The notes: a model not told the origin generated them from the sequence alone. Counted from the stretch's first letter, positions 15,404-23,903 are shown. The stretch is DNA of 30,176 bases from HRBIN35 sp036741875 (GCA_036741875.1 DAINRM010000007.1:1-30176), one strand, 5' to 3'. Made by a program: numbers and translations.

Positions 15404-15583
15404 ATGCCCTCTTTGCAAAATAAAAAGGTTCTTTTAGCTGTCGTCGTTGCTGTTTTAGTTGTTTTAGGAGGAGTCACCTATTGGTTCTTTGGAAGAAGAG
15501 GTAGTTTACCTGTACCACCAGCTCCAGCTCCAGCACCAGAACAAGCTCCAGAACAAGCACCAGAAGCTAGAGTTCAAGAATAA
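15404..15583 (+). CDS. Small single-pass membrane protein with a Pro/Ala/Gln/Glu tail
   Basis: This 59-aa frame starts MPSLQNKK, has one clear membrane helix (about residues 9-28, VLLAVVVAVLVVLGGVTYWF), then a basic GRR and a low-complexity tail, PPAPAPAPEQAPEQAPEA. The positive N-terminus and hydrophobic segment suggest a tail outside the membrane, although GRR after the helix leaves topology open. It has its own extended -10 promoter, a GGTCG leader element and a strong terminator behind it, so it is a genuine single-gene transcript. It is slightly richer in G and C than its neighbours. I do not recognise a family. It may be an envelope protein or cell-wall spacer; that is a guess. Confidence 0.7.
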   Translation: MPSLQNKKVLLAVVVAVLVVLGGVTYWFFGRRGSLPVPPAPAPAPEQAPEQAPEARVQE

Positions 15584-15616
15584 AATTCAAAATTAAACAA
15601 AATTATAAACTCAAAA

Positions 15617-15650
15617 GAAAGGGCGGGGTCAATCCCGCCTTTTCTTTTTT
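15617..15650 (+). terminator. Rho-independent terminator
   Basis: An 11-bp stem (GAAAGGGCGGG with CCCGCCTTTTC, one G-U pair) and a 6-base loop are followed by a run of Ts. It ends the 59-aa gene and isolates the downstream operon. It is the only clear hairpin terminator I found in the window. Confidence 0.9.
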
Positions 15651-15662
15651 GATTAATTATTG

Positions 15663-15668
15663 TAAAAT
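15663..15668 (+). promoter_or_regulatory. Candidate -10 element of the sigma-like/dnaG/rpoD/dnaX operon
   Basis: TTGTAAAATTA, with TAAAAT ending 9 bases before the ATG at 15678. Transcription would start at about 15675, leaving two or three leader bases. It sits just after the terminator, as expected for a new transcription unit. Confidence 0.45.
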
Positions 15669-15677
15669 TAAATAGAA

Positions 15678-16745
15678 ATGAAAACTATTGTTGAAGATTT
15701 GCTAAAGAATTTAAACGAAAGAGAAAAAGAGGTTATTAAAAGGAGATTTGGACTTGAAAATAGGGAAAGAGAAACCCTTGAAAGTATAGCTAAGGATTTT
15801 GGAATTACCAGAGAAAGAGTAAGACAAATTCAAAATAGGGCTTTAAATAAACTTATAAAAATTATTAATGAAAATAAAAAAATAAGCGATTTTGTTGAAA
15901 ATTCAAAGGCTTTTTTGGAACCCTTAGGTTTTAGAGAAGAAAATAGGTTTTATAAAGTTTTGATTCAAGAAAAAATAGTTTTCGAAGATGAGATAAATTA
16001 TTTAAAGTTTATTTTAACTTATCACCAAAAAATCTATTACCATCCAGAAGACAATGAGTTAAGAAGTTTTTATTCTAAGGAAAGGGATATAGCTCTTTTT
16101 ATTAATCATATTCTTAAAAAAATCAATATTTATTTTTTGGAAAATTATGATAAAGTTTTTGAAGAAAAAGAAATTTTTGACATTATTAACAAAGAATTAA
16201 AAGCTCATTTTGAAGAAATTAAAAGAGAAGATATTTATGAAATTTTAAGAATTCTTAAATTTCTCTATAAAGATCCTTTTGGGAAATGGGGATTTGTTTC
16301 TAATTCTCTTATTGTTCCTCAATCTTTAAAAAACAAATTAATAGCCATTTTAGAAACAGAAAAAAAACCGATGCACTTTTCAGAGATTTATGAAAAACTC
16401 AAAGAAATATCTACAATCGAGGAGGAATTTCTTCATATAAACTGGAAAAAAGATTATTCTGTAGAATCAATTAAAAATGAACTTATTAAACATCCTGATT
16501 TTGTTTTGGTAGGTAGAGGTATTTATGCTCTAAAAAAATGGGGTTTTCTTGAAGGAACAAGTTTCGATATTATAAAAAGCTTTATTCTTTCGAAAAAAGA
16601 AGTAGAGCTTTCTGAGCTCTATGAATTCATAAAAAATCAAAGAATTTTAAAACCAACTACTTTAAGTATTTATCTTTATAGACTTCAAAAAGAAAAAATT
16701 ATTGAAATAAAAAACGGTAAAATTATTGTACTCAAAAATGCTTGA
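15678..16745 (+). CDS. Sigma-70 region 4 domain fused to HARE-HTH; putative transcription regulator
   Basis: The 355-aa protein begins with a complete sigma region 4 (about 10-60: LNEREKEVIKRRFGL, then GITRERVRQIQNRAL). The recognition helix, GITRERVRQI, is identical to that of the RpoD encoded downstream. There is no sigma region 2, so it cannot open a -10 on its own. Residues 60-210 are an unassigned helical part. About 211-290 match HARE-HTH (LKNKLIAILETEKKPMHFSE, then HPDFVLVGRGIYAL), a domain also found in the RNA polymerase delta subunit. A second winged helix may follow (about 293-350). It probably binds -35-like DNA or RNA polymerase. It heads an operon containing rpoD, dnaG and dnaX and overlaps the next gene by 8 bases. 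Confidence 0.8.
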   Translation: MKTIVEDLLKNLNEREKEVIKRRFGLENRERETLESIAKDFGITRERVRQIQNRALNKLIKIINENKKISDFVENSKAFLEPLGFREENRFYKVLIQEKIVFEDEINYLKFILTYHQKIYYHPEDNELRSFYSKERDIALFINHILKKINIYFLENYDKVFEEKEIFDIINKELKAHFEEIKREDIYEILRILKFLYKDPFGKWGFVSNSLIVPQSLKNKLIAILETEKKPMHFSEIYEKLKEISTIEEEFLHINWKKDYSVESIKNELIKHPDFVLVGRGIYALKKWGFLEGTSFDIIKSFILSKKEVELSELYEFIKNQRILKPTTLSIYLYRLQKEKIIEIKNGKIIVLKNA

Positions 16746-18039
16746 GTATTTTTATTCTTTTTTGGATTTTTTTCTAAGTTTTTGGTGGATAATTTTGCCT
16801 TTTCTTTTAACTTATCTTTTCTTAGAAAAATATTTTTCTAACAATTTAAAAACTTTTGCGAAAAATAAGATAAAATATAAATTTTTTGAAATTGTTTTTC
16901 CTCCCAGTACTCTAAAAAAAATTCAACTCATGGATGAAGTTTTTATTTCTCTTCATAGTGCTGCTGAAGGTTTTTCATCTGCTAAACAATTTTTTACCGG
17001 TTATTTTCCTCTTTCTTATATTTTTATAATCTTTTTCCATGATAAAAATTTAAAATTCGTAGTTGGTGTTGATGAAAATAAGGAAAGGCTTCTTAAAAAT
17101 TCTTTTTACAGTAAATATCCTGAAGTTAAATTCATAGAAACTCAAAATCCTTTATCAAAATTTAATTTTAATTTACCCCATCCCTTATATAATGGTCTTT
17201 TTTTTAATGTAGAAATAAATAGCCCCTTCAATGTAATTCTTCTGAAAACACATAAAGAAATAGAAAATTTACCCGAAGAAGAAAGGGTTGATCCTGCTTC
17301 TCATTTTTGGGAAATAAAAGAATCTATTTCTAACAAAGAATGGCTTTTTTTTGTAATCTATGCTCTTCCTATTTTAACCAATGATCCAGCTTTAGGTAGA
17401 AATTGGGTTAATAGTTATAAAAGTGTTATAGATTCTCTTATAGGCAAACCATCACCGCCTTCTCGCCTCCCTTTATCTTACTACATTCATGAGTTTTTTA
17501 GAAATTTAATGGTAGCACTTTTTAAAGATGTAACTTGGACACCCCTTTCCCCTCCTCCTCCACCTCCTTTCGAGTTTAACGTTGGTAAAGTTCCTTTTGA
17601 AAATAAAGATATTATTGAAAGAATCTTATATAAAATCGAAAAGCCTGGATTTTTGGTAAGTATTAAAGCTATTTATTTAGCGAAAAGTGATACTTTTGAA
17701 AAAACAAGTGCTTACATACCAAGTTTAATACTTTCGGCTTTTAAAAACTTTGCTGTTGAAAGAATTAATAACTTCTTTCTTTCACCTCTTTTCAAACTTA
17801 GAAAAAGCGAAAGGTTTTATAATCTAAAAAATTTTATTCTTACTCTCGGTAGTTTTTCTTATCTAAAATCACATGGGGATATCTTTATTAAATCTAAGGG
17901 TATTTTTAAAAATGAAGTTTCTACTGCCTTAAGTTATGTTTTAAATTCTGAAGAACTTTCTGTTATTTTTCATCATCCCTTTAAGCCTGGCCATCCTGGT
18001 TTTGAAAAAGGTGAACCTCCACCTTTTTCTTTATCTTAA
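16738..18039 (+). CDS. Uncharacterised membrane-anchored partner of the VirD4-like ATPase
   Basis: The ATG at 16738 was chosen over an in-frame TTG at 16726, because it follows AAAA like most starts here and overlaps the upstream stop by 8 bases. The 433-aa protein has one strong membrane helix (about 8-29, LSFWWIILPFLLTYLFLE) and a large soluble part. A polyproline stretch (SPPPPPPFEF) lies near residue 275. I recognise no catalytic motif. It lies nine bases before the VirD4/TraG-like ATPase gene. Such pairs recur in CPR genomes as far as I recall, so it is likely a membrane adaptor for that ATPase. The function is unknown. Confidence 0.65.
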   Translation: MLEYFYSFLDFFLSFWWIILPFLLTYLFLEKYFSNNLKTFAKNKIKYKFFEIVFPPSTLKKIQLMDEVFISLHSAAEGFSSAKQFFTGYFPLSYIFIIFFHDKNLKFVVGVDENKERLLKNSFYSKYPEVKFIETQNPLSKFNFNLPHPLYNGLFFNVEINSPFNVILLKTHKEIENLPEEERVDPASHFWEIKESISNKEWLFFVIYALPILTNDPALGRNWVNSYKSVIDSLIGKPSPPSRLPLSYYIHEFFRNLMVALFKDVTWTPLSPPPPPPFEFNVGKVPFENKDIIERILYKIEKPGFLVSIKAIYLAKSDTFEKTSAYIPSLILSAFKNFAVERINNFFLSPLFKLRKSERFYNLKNFILTLGSFSYLKSHGDIFIKSKGIFKNEVSTALSYVLNSEELSVIFHHPFKPGHPGFEKGEPPPFSLS

Positions 18040-18048
18040 AATTAAACT

Positions 18049-19548
18049 ATGGAAAATAACTTTCTTCTTTTAGGTAAAGTTATTTATAAAGAAAGAGAAG
18101 AATATTTTGGTATTTATAAAGAAGATAGAAAAAGACATATGTATGTTATTGGTAAAACAGGAACTGGAAAAACAACTTTACTTTTAAATATGATGAAAAG
18201 AGATATTGAAAATGGTGAAGGTTTAGCATTTTTTGATCCTCATGGTGATGCTGTTTTTAAAATTTTAAGATATATACCTAAGTATCGTCTTGAAGATGTT
18301 ATTTTTTTAAATCCTGGAGATTTAGATCACCCTTTCGGTTTTAATCCTTTAGAAGAGGTTGATTATTATAAAAGACATCTTGTTGTTTCTACGATTTTAT
18401 CTGTTTTTAAAAAAATTTGGAAAGATGCTTGGTCAGCTAGAATGGAATATATTTTGCAAAATGCTGTTTTAACCTTATTAGAATATCCTGGAGCTACTTT
18501 ACTTGATATTAACAGAATCCTTTCAGAGGACATTTTTAGAAAAAATATTGTGAAAAATCTAAAAGATCCTGTGGTAAAAGCTTTTTGGGAAAATGAATTT
18601 GAAAAATATCATCTTCAATTTAGAACCGAAGCTATTGCTCCTATTCAAAACAAAGTTGGTCAATTTATTTCTAATCCTCTTATTAGAAATATTATCGGAC
18701 AATCAAAAAGCACTATTAATTTAAGAGAAATTATGGATGAAAGGAAAATTCTTTTAGTTAATCTTTCTATAGGAATGGTTGGAGAAACCAGTGCTCAGCT
18801 TTTAGGAGGACTTTTTATAAGCAACATTTTTCTTAAAGCCATGGAAAGAGTAAGTGTTCCTGAAGAAAAAAGACAAGATTTTTACCTTTATATTGATGAA
18901 TTTCAAGATTTTGCTACAGAAAGTTTTGTTAATATTCTTTCAGAGTCAAGAAAGTTTGGTTTAAGTCTTGTTTTAGCTAATCAGTATCTCGATCAAGTTG
19001 ATGAGAGTATTAAAAAAGCTATTTTTGGAAATATAGGTTCTTTTATTGTTTTTAGAATAGGTTATAATGATGCTAATATATTTTTTGAGGAATTTGAAAG
19101 AAGTATTTATCCTGAAAATTTTGTCAACCTTCCCAATTTTCATGCCTTTGCTAAAATAATTTATCAAGGTAAACCAGAAAAACCTTTTCTTTGCAAAACC
19201 CTTCCCTTAGAAAAAGAACCTGAAGTAAATTATGTTGATGAAATTTTAAGTTATAACCATTTAAAATATACTTTAACACGTGAGATTGTTGAAGCTAGAA
19301 TTAAAAAAATTTATCTTTCTCAAAAACAAAAAGATATTGTTTTTTGCCGACTTTGTGGTATTCAGTTTAAATCGGAAACTGGTTTAGAGATTTGTTCTGA
19401 TTGTCAAAAAAGAAGTTTCGTTAAGGGCATTAGTTTAAAAAAGTTAGATAAAAAAGATTTAATTGTGAAGATAAAAAAAGAAAAGAAAAATAAAGAGGTC
19501 GATTTAGATTCAATCTTAGAAAAATTAGAAAAAAATGAGGGTCAGTGA
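18049..19548 (+). CDS. VirD4/TraG-like (HerA-FtsK class) DNA-pump ATPase with C-terminal zinc ribbon
   Basis: The 499-aa protein has Walker A GKTGTGKTT at 35-43, then FFDPHGD (61-67), Walker B LYIDEFQ (280-286) and a downstream LANQYLDQ motif, all typical of type IV secretion coupling proteins with a DNA-binding AAA core. Two cysteine pairs (Cys433/436 and Cys449/452) form a zinc ribbon, followed by a lysine-rich tail. It has no membrane helix of its own; the upstream gene may supply one. Family members move DNA or protein across membranes. No relaxase, VirB4 or other conjugation genes are nearby; the neighbours are replication and transcription genes. The 3' end overlaps the EF-P gene by 14 bases. 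Confidence 0.85.
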   Translation: MENNFLLLGKVIYKEREEYFGIYKEDRKRHMYVIGKTGTGKTTLLLNMMKRDIENGEGLAFFDPHGDAVFKILRYIPKYRLEDVIFLNPGDLDHPFGFNPLEEVDYYKRHLVVSTILSVFKKIWKDAWSARMEYILQNAVLTLLEYPGATLLDINRILSEDIFRKNIVKNLKDPVVKAFWENEFEKYHLQFRTEAIAPIQNKVGQFISNPLIRNIIGQSKSTINLREIMDERKILLVNLSIGMVGETSAQLLGGLFISNIFLKAMERVSVPEEKRQDFYLYIDEFQDFATESFVNILSESRKFGLSLVLANQYLDQVDESIKKAIFGNIGSFIVFRIGYNDANIFFEEFERSIYPENFVNLPNFHAFAKIIYQGKPEKPFLCKTLPLEKEPEVNYVDEILSYNHLKYTLTREIVEARIKKIYLSQKQKDIVFCRLCGIQFKSETGLEICSDCQKRSFVKGISLKKLDKKDLIVKIKKEKKNKEVDLDSILEKLEKNEGQ

Positions 19549-20092
19549 TTTAGATAAAGGAGATTTTATAAAATTAGAAGACAAAACTTATGAAGTTATT
19601 GATATTAAACATACTCACGTGGGAAGAGGCTCGGCTAATCTAACATTAGTTTTAAAAAATGTTCAAACTAATCAAAGAGTTGAAAAAACATTTAAACCTG
19701 ACGAAAATGTTGATTATTTAGAAGTTGAAAAAGAAAAAATTATTTTTTCTCATCAAGATAAAAGTTATTTTTATTTTAAAAAAGAAGAAAAAAATTATAC
19801 TCTACCCAAAAATCTTTTTTCTTATTTAGAAAAATTTCTTAAGCCTGGACTTGAAGTAACGGGTTTTTTTGATGATGAAGATAATCTTTTATGGATAGAA
19901 CTTCCTAAAATTGTTGAGTATAAAGTTGTTTCCGCACCACCTAATTTCAAAGGAGGAACAGTCCAAGGAAGTTATAAACCGGTAAAAATTGAAACAGGTT
20001 ATGAAATTAAAGCTCCTTTCTTTGTAAAAGAAGGAGATATTATCAAAGTTAACACCGAAACAGGAGAATACGTAGAAAGAGTAACAAAATGA
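19535..20092 (+). CDS. efp: Translation elongation factor P
   Basis: The 185-aa protein has the three EF-P domains: an N-terminal KOW-like domain with LKNVQTNQRVEKTF, a middle OB domain (WIELPKIVEYKVVSAPP) and a C-terminal OB domain with the signature KIETGYEIKAPFFVKEGDIIKVNTETGEYVER. EF-P rescues ribosomes stalled at polyproline. The tip residue modified in other bacteria (Lys34 in PGKG) is Arg31 here (HVGRGSAN), as in the arginine-type EF-P class; EarP, the rhamnosyltransferase for that class, is not in the window. It overlaps the ATPase gene upstream and dnaG (ATGA) downstream. The membrane protein two genes upstream has a six-proline run, a natural EF-P client. Confidence 0.93.
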   Translation: MRVSDLDKGDFIKLEDKTYEVIDIKHTHVGRGSANLTLVLKNVQTNQRVEKTFKPDENVDYLEVEKEKIIFSHQDKSYFYFKKEEKNYTLPKNLFSYLEKFLKPGLEVTGFFDDEDNLLWIELPKIVEYKVVSAPPNFKGGTVQGSYKPVKIETGYEIKAPFFVKEGDIIKVNTETGEYVERVTK

Positions 20093-21720
20093 ACATTGAA
20101 GAAATTAAAAATCGCCTTGACATCGTTGAGGTTGTTCAAAAATATGTCAAACTTAAGAGAGTAGGAAAATATTATTCAGGTTTATGCCCTTTTCATCATG
20201 AAACCAAACCTTCTTTTTTTGTTTCTCCTGAAAGACAAATTTTTAAATGTTTTGGTTGTGGTGAAGGAGGGAATGTTATTAATTTTTTAATGAAAATCGA
20301 AAATCTTTCTTTTAAAGAAGTTTTAGAAAAGATTAAAGAAGAATACGGTTTAGAAATCGAAACTTATCATAAAACAGAAATTTCTAAAAAAATTTTAGAA
20401 GTAAATTATGCTGCTTTAAAATTTTTTCGCACAAAACTTCAAGAATTTTCTTTTGCTAAAGAATATCTTTTAAAAAGGGGTTTAAATGAGGACTCAATAA
20501 AGTTTTTTGAAATTGGTTATTCTCCTGGTGGAACTTTAATGAGAGATTTTCTTTATGCTCAAGGATATAGCTTAGAAGAAATTAAAAAAGCTGGTCTTTT
20601 GGATGAAAACAATTTTGATCGCTTTCAAAGTAGAATTATTTTTCCCTTAAGAAATGAAAGAGGGGAGCTTATAGGTTTTACGGGGAGAATTTATCCAGAA
20701 AAAGAAAGAGCACCTAAATATTTAAATACCCCAGAAACAGAAGTTTTTAAAAAATCTGAATTTTTATACGGCCTTTTTTATGCCAAAGAATATATCGAAA
20801 GAGAAAAAAAAGCAATAGTCTTGGAAGGACAAATGGATTTTCTTTTATCTTTTCAAAATGGTCTTAAAAATACTCTTTCAGTTTCTGGTTCATCCTTAAC
20901 TGAGGCTCATTTAAGAAAAATTAGAAAATATGCTTCCAATCTTGTTTTAGCTTTTGATAACGATTCTGCTGGTTTTCGGGCAGAACTTCGAGCTAATCTT
21001 TTAGCACAAAAATTAGATTTTAAGGTTTTTAAACTTATTTATCCTGAAAAAGACTTAGGAGATTTTTTTAAAAACAAAAGAAGTTTAAATGAAATTAAAG
21101 AAGTTTATTATCTTGATTTTCTATTTGAAAAATTAAAGGAAATTTACGGAAAAGAAAATAAAAAGAATTTCTTAGAAATCTTTTTACCACAAATAAAATT
21201 TTTAGATTTAGCAGAAAAAGATAAATATTTAACTCTTCTTTCTCAATATTTAGAAATACCCAAAAGTTTTCTTTCTGAAGAGCTTCAAAAAATTCAAGAA
21301 ATATTCTTTCTTACTCCCGAAGAAGAAATTTCAAAACCTATCTTACCTTTTGAAAAAAATCTTTCTTTAAAAATAGTTTCTCTTCTTTATGCTTTTTCTT
21401 TAAACTTTGAAGAGGAAGAATTTTTTTCTTTTTTAGACGAAGAAATAAAAGGTTTTTATTTAAGAATGAAAGAGGGAAGGCTAAATGATGAGGAAATTGA
21501 TAATTTAGAAATTAAAAAAAGATTTTTTGAAGAAACAAATATCCATCCAGAAAAAGAATTTAAAAAAACTCTTAAGGAACTAAAAAAGGTTTTCTACAAA
21601 AATAAAATTGAAAAATTAAAGGAGGAGCTTAAATTTAGCCAAAGTGAGCTTTATGATAAAATTATTGAAGAGATAAATTTTTGTTTAAAAGAACTTAAAA
21701 ATCTAGAAAAAAATGCCTAA
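20089..21720 (+). CDS. dnaG: DNA primase DnaG
   Basis: The 543-aa protein has an N-terminal zinc-binding domain (Cys33, His36, Cys54, Cys57 in CPFH and CFGC), the RNA polymerase core and a Toprim fold with IVLEGQMD and LAFDNDSAG carrying the catalytic acidic residues. It makes primers for replication. The C-terminal part is divergent, as is normal for the helicase-binding domain. It is in the familiar dnaG-rpoD order of the macromolecular synthesis operon. It overlaps efp by 4 bases and rpoD by 8. Confidence 0.97.
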   Translation: MNIEEIKNRLDIVEVVQKYVKLKRVGKYYSGLCPFHHETKPSFFVSPERQIFKCFGCGEGGNVINFLMKIENLSFKEVLEKIKEEYGLEIETYHKTEISKKILEVNYAALKFFRTKLQEFSFAKEYLLKRGLNEDSIKFFEIGYSPGGTLMRDFLYAQGYSLEEIKKAGLLDENNFDRFQSRIIFPLRNERGELIGFTGRIYPEKERAPKYLNTPETEVFKKSEFLYGLFYAKEYIEREKKAIVLEGQMDFLLSFQNGLKNTLSVSGSSLTEAHLRKIRKYASNLVLAFDNDSAGFRAELRANLLAQKLDFKVFKLIYPEKDLGDFFKNKRSLNEIKEVYYLDFLFEKLKEIYGKENKKNFLEIFLPQIKFLDLAEKDKYLTLLSQYLEIPKSFLSEELQKIQEIFFLTPEEEISKPILPFEKNLSLKIVSLLYAFSLNFEEEEFFSFLDEEIKGFYLRMKEGRLNDEEIDNLEIKKRFFEETNIHPEKEFKKTLKELKKVFYKNKIEKLKEELKFSQSELYDKIIEEINFCLKELKNLEKNA

Positions 21721-22801
21721 GAAAAAAAAATTAAAAATTGATAGAAGAATTGAAAATAAAATAAATTATTTGATAAAAAAAGGTAAGGAAAAGGGATTTG
21801 TGTTAGAAGATGAAATTTTAGATTTATTTCCAACTTTAGAAGATAATTTAGATCTTTTAGAATATATTCAAGAAAGATTAGAGACTGCTGGCATAGAAAT
21901 TCAAAGTTCTATTGATAAATGGGAGCTTACTGAAGAAGAAATAAAAAAATATCTTTCTCAAGATAAAGAACTTATGGATGCTACACAAAAATATTTAATA
22001 GATATTTCTAAATACCCTCTTTTAACCCCGGAAGAAGAAAGAGAGTTGGCTAAAAAAGCTGCTCAAGGTGATAAGGAAGCAAGAGAAAGGCTTATTAAAT
22101 CAAATTTGAGACTTGTAGTTAGTATTGCTAAGAAATATTTAGGAAAAAGCAGGGGTCTTACTTTTTTAGATCTTATTCAAGAAGGTAATATTGGTTTAGC
22201 TAAAGCGGTAGATAAATTTGATTGGCGAAGAGGTTTAAAGTTTTCTACTTATGCAACTCATTGGATTCGTCAAGCTATCACTCGAGCTCTTTCCGATCAA
22301 GCTCGAACTATAAGGCTTCCTGTTCATATTATCGAAACTTTTTATAAACTAAACAAAGTAAAAAAAAGATTAAGCTCAATTTTAAATCGTGAACCTACTC
22401 CTGAAGAATTAGCTTCAGAAATTGGCCTTCCTACAAGTAGGGTTCAAAAACTTCTTAAATATCTTCATGATACTATTTCTTTAGAAACACCTGTTGGTGA
22501 AGAAGGTGATGCTCTTTTAAAAGAGCTTCTTCCTGATGTGACTACTATTTCACCAGAAAAAACAGCTGGACTTGTAGTTTTAAGGGAACAACTTAAAAGA
22601 GCTATACAAGATCTAAATCCTAAAGAAAGAAAAATTATTAGTTTAAGGTATGGTTTAGAAGATGGAGTTGAACATACACTTGAAGAGATAGGAAAAATGT
22701 TTGGAATTACTAGAGAAAGAGTAAGACAGATAGAAATTAGGGCTTTAGAAAAACTTAAAAATCATCCCTTAATCACAAAAATTAAAGAGGAAGGAGTCTA
22801 A
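21713..22801 (+). CDS. rpoD: Housekeeping RNA polymerase sigma factor (sigma-70)
   Basis: The 362-aa protein has a short region 1.1-like start (about 8-40), region 1.2/2 (LIKSNLRLVVSIAKKYL, LIQEGNIGLAKAVDKFDWRRG), region 3 and region 4 (LNPKERKIISLRYGLEDG, then GITRERVRQI). It directs RNA polymerase to housekeeping promoters. One oddity is in region 2.3: the usual TYATWWIRQ reads TYATHWIRQ, so the first of the two -10-contacting tryptophans (Trp433 in E. coli) is His183. No large non-conserved insert is present. The stop shares a base with the dnaX start (TAATG). Confidence 0.97.
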   Translation: MPKKKKLKIDRRIENKINYLIKKGKEKGFVLEDEILDLFPTLEDNLDLLEYIQERLETAGIEIQSSIDKWELTEEEIKKYLSQDKELMDATQKYLIDISKYPLLTPEEERELAKKAAQGDKEARERLIKSNLRLVVSIAKKYLGKSRGLTFLDLIQEGNIGLAKAVDKFDWRRGLKFSTYATHWIRQAITRALSDQARTIRLPVHIIETFYKLNKVKKRLSSILNREPTPEELASEIGLPTSRVQKLLKYLHDTISLETPVGEEGDALLKELLPDVTTISPEKTAGLVVLREQLKRAIQDLNPKERKIISLRYGLEDGVEHTLEEIGKMFGITRERVRQIEIRALEKLKNHPLITKIKEEGV

Positions 22802-23892
22802 TGTACTACAGAAAATATAGACCCAAAAACTTTAAGGAAGTTATTGGGCAAGAAATTATTGTTAGAATATTAAAAAATATGGTGAAAAAAGGAGAAATTT
22901 TACATGGCTATCTTTTTGCTGGAGAAAGAGGAACAGGAAAAACAACTTTAGCAAGAATTTTTGCAAAAGCTATAAATTGTTTAAACCCTCAAGATGGTGA
23001 AGCTTGTGAAAACTGTAAAATTTGTAAACTTTGGAATGAGGGGAAATTTTTAGACTTAATTGAAATCGATGCTGCTTCTCATCGAAAGATAGATGATGTG
23101 AGAAATCTTCAAGAACATATAGGTTTCAAACCTCTTCAAGGAAAATATAAAGTTTTTATAATTGATGAAGCCCATATGCTTACTGAAGAAGCTTTTAATG
23201 CTCTTTTAAAAACCTTAGAAGAGCCACCAAAACATGTTGTTTTTATTTTAGCTACTACTGAACCAAATAAAATTCCGCCAACAATTTTATCTAGACTTCA
23301 AAGACTTGATTTTAAAAGAATCTCCTTACCTCAAATTGTAGAAAAACTTAAAAAAATTCTAGAAAATGAAAAAATTAACTATGAAGAGTCTGCTCTTTAC
23401 TTAATTGCTGAAGAATCAGAGGGCTCTTTAAGGGATGCGGAAACTCTTTTAGAAAAAATTGCTATTAGTTTAGATTCTAAGGGTAGCGTTACCCAAGATT
23501 ATGTCGCAGAATTTTTAGGACAAATTAGCACAAAAAAGCTTTTAGATTTTTTAAATTATCTTGTTGAAAAAAAAACAGAAAATGCTTTAAGTTTTTTACA
23601 TGAGATTTATAAAAATGGTTATGAACTTAGCTCTTTTTTAAGATCTCTTATTAAATTAGTTAAAGAAATAATTTTTATAAAAGTCCATAAAGATTTTGCT
23701 AAACATTTAATAAGCGAAAAACCAAAAGAAATTGTCGAATTAATGGAAAGCATCTCTCAAAAAACAGATTTAGAAAACTTTAAAAAACTTCTTAAAATTT
23801 TATTTGAAGCTGATTCACTTTTAAGAAAAGAACCGCCTCATCCTCTTTTGCCTTTAGAAATAGCTGTTATTGAGTTTACTACTCTTAAGTAA
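22801..23892 (+). CDS. dnaX: DNA polymerase III subunit gamma (DnaX, short form)
   Basis: The 363-aa protein starts YYRKYRPKNFKEVIGQE, with Walker A GERGTGKT at 41-48, the zinc cysteines Cys60, Cys69, Cys72 and Cys75, the DEAH box in IIDEAHML and the sensor 1 region LATTEPNKIPPTILSRLQ. It is the motor of the clamp loader. It ends after the collar domain and lacks the tau C-terminal domains that bind helicase and polymerase. It is the last protein gene of the operon, with tRNA-Gln behind it. AAGGAG before the ATG is one of the few Shine-Dalgarno-like sequences here. Confidence 0.96.
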   Translation: MYYRKYRPKNFKEVIGQEIIVRILKNMVKKGEILHGYLFAGERGTGKTTLARIFAKAINCLNPQDGEACENCKICKLWNEGKFLDLIEIDAASHRKIDDVRNLQEHIGFKPLQGKYKVFIIDEAHMLTEEAFNALLKTLEEPPKHVVFILATTEPNKIPPTILSRLQRLDFKRISLPQIVEKLKKILENEKINYEESALYLIAEESEGSLRDAETLLEKIAISLDSKGSVTQDYVAEFLGQISTKKLLDFLNYLVEKKTENALSFLHEIYKNGYELSSFLRSLIKLVKEIIFIKVHKDFAKHLISEKPKEIVELMESISQKTDLENFKKLLKILFEADSLLRKEPPHPLLPLEIAVIEFTTLK

Positions 23893-23903
23893 ATCCGTTA
23901 TGT

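Noticed and set aside
16726..16737. TTG start for the membrane protein before the VirD4-like ATPase
   Set aside because: The ATG at 16738 follows AAAA like most starts here and gives the usual 8-base overlap.
18049..19548. Conjugative element or integrated plasmid signalled by the VirD4-like ATPase
   Set aside because: There is no relaxase, integrase, VirB4 or attachment repeat, base composition is unchanged, and the neighbours are core genes in overlapping order.
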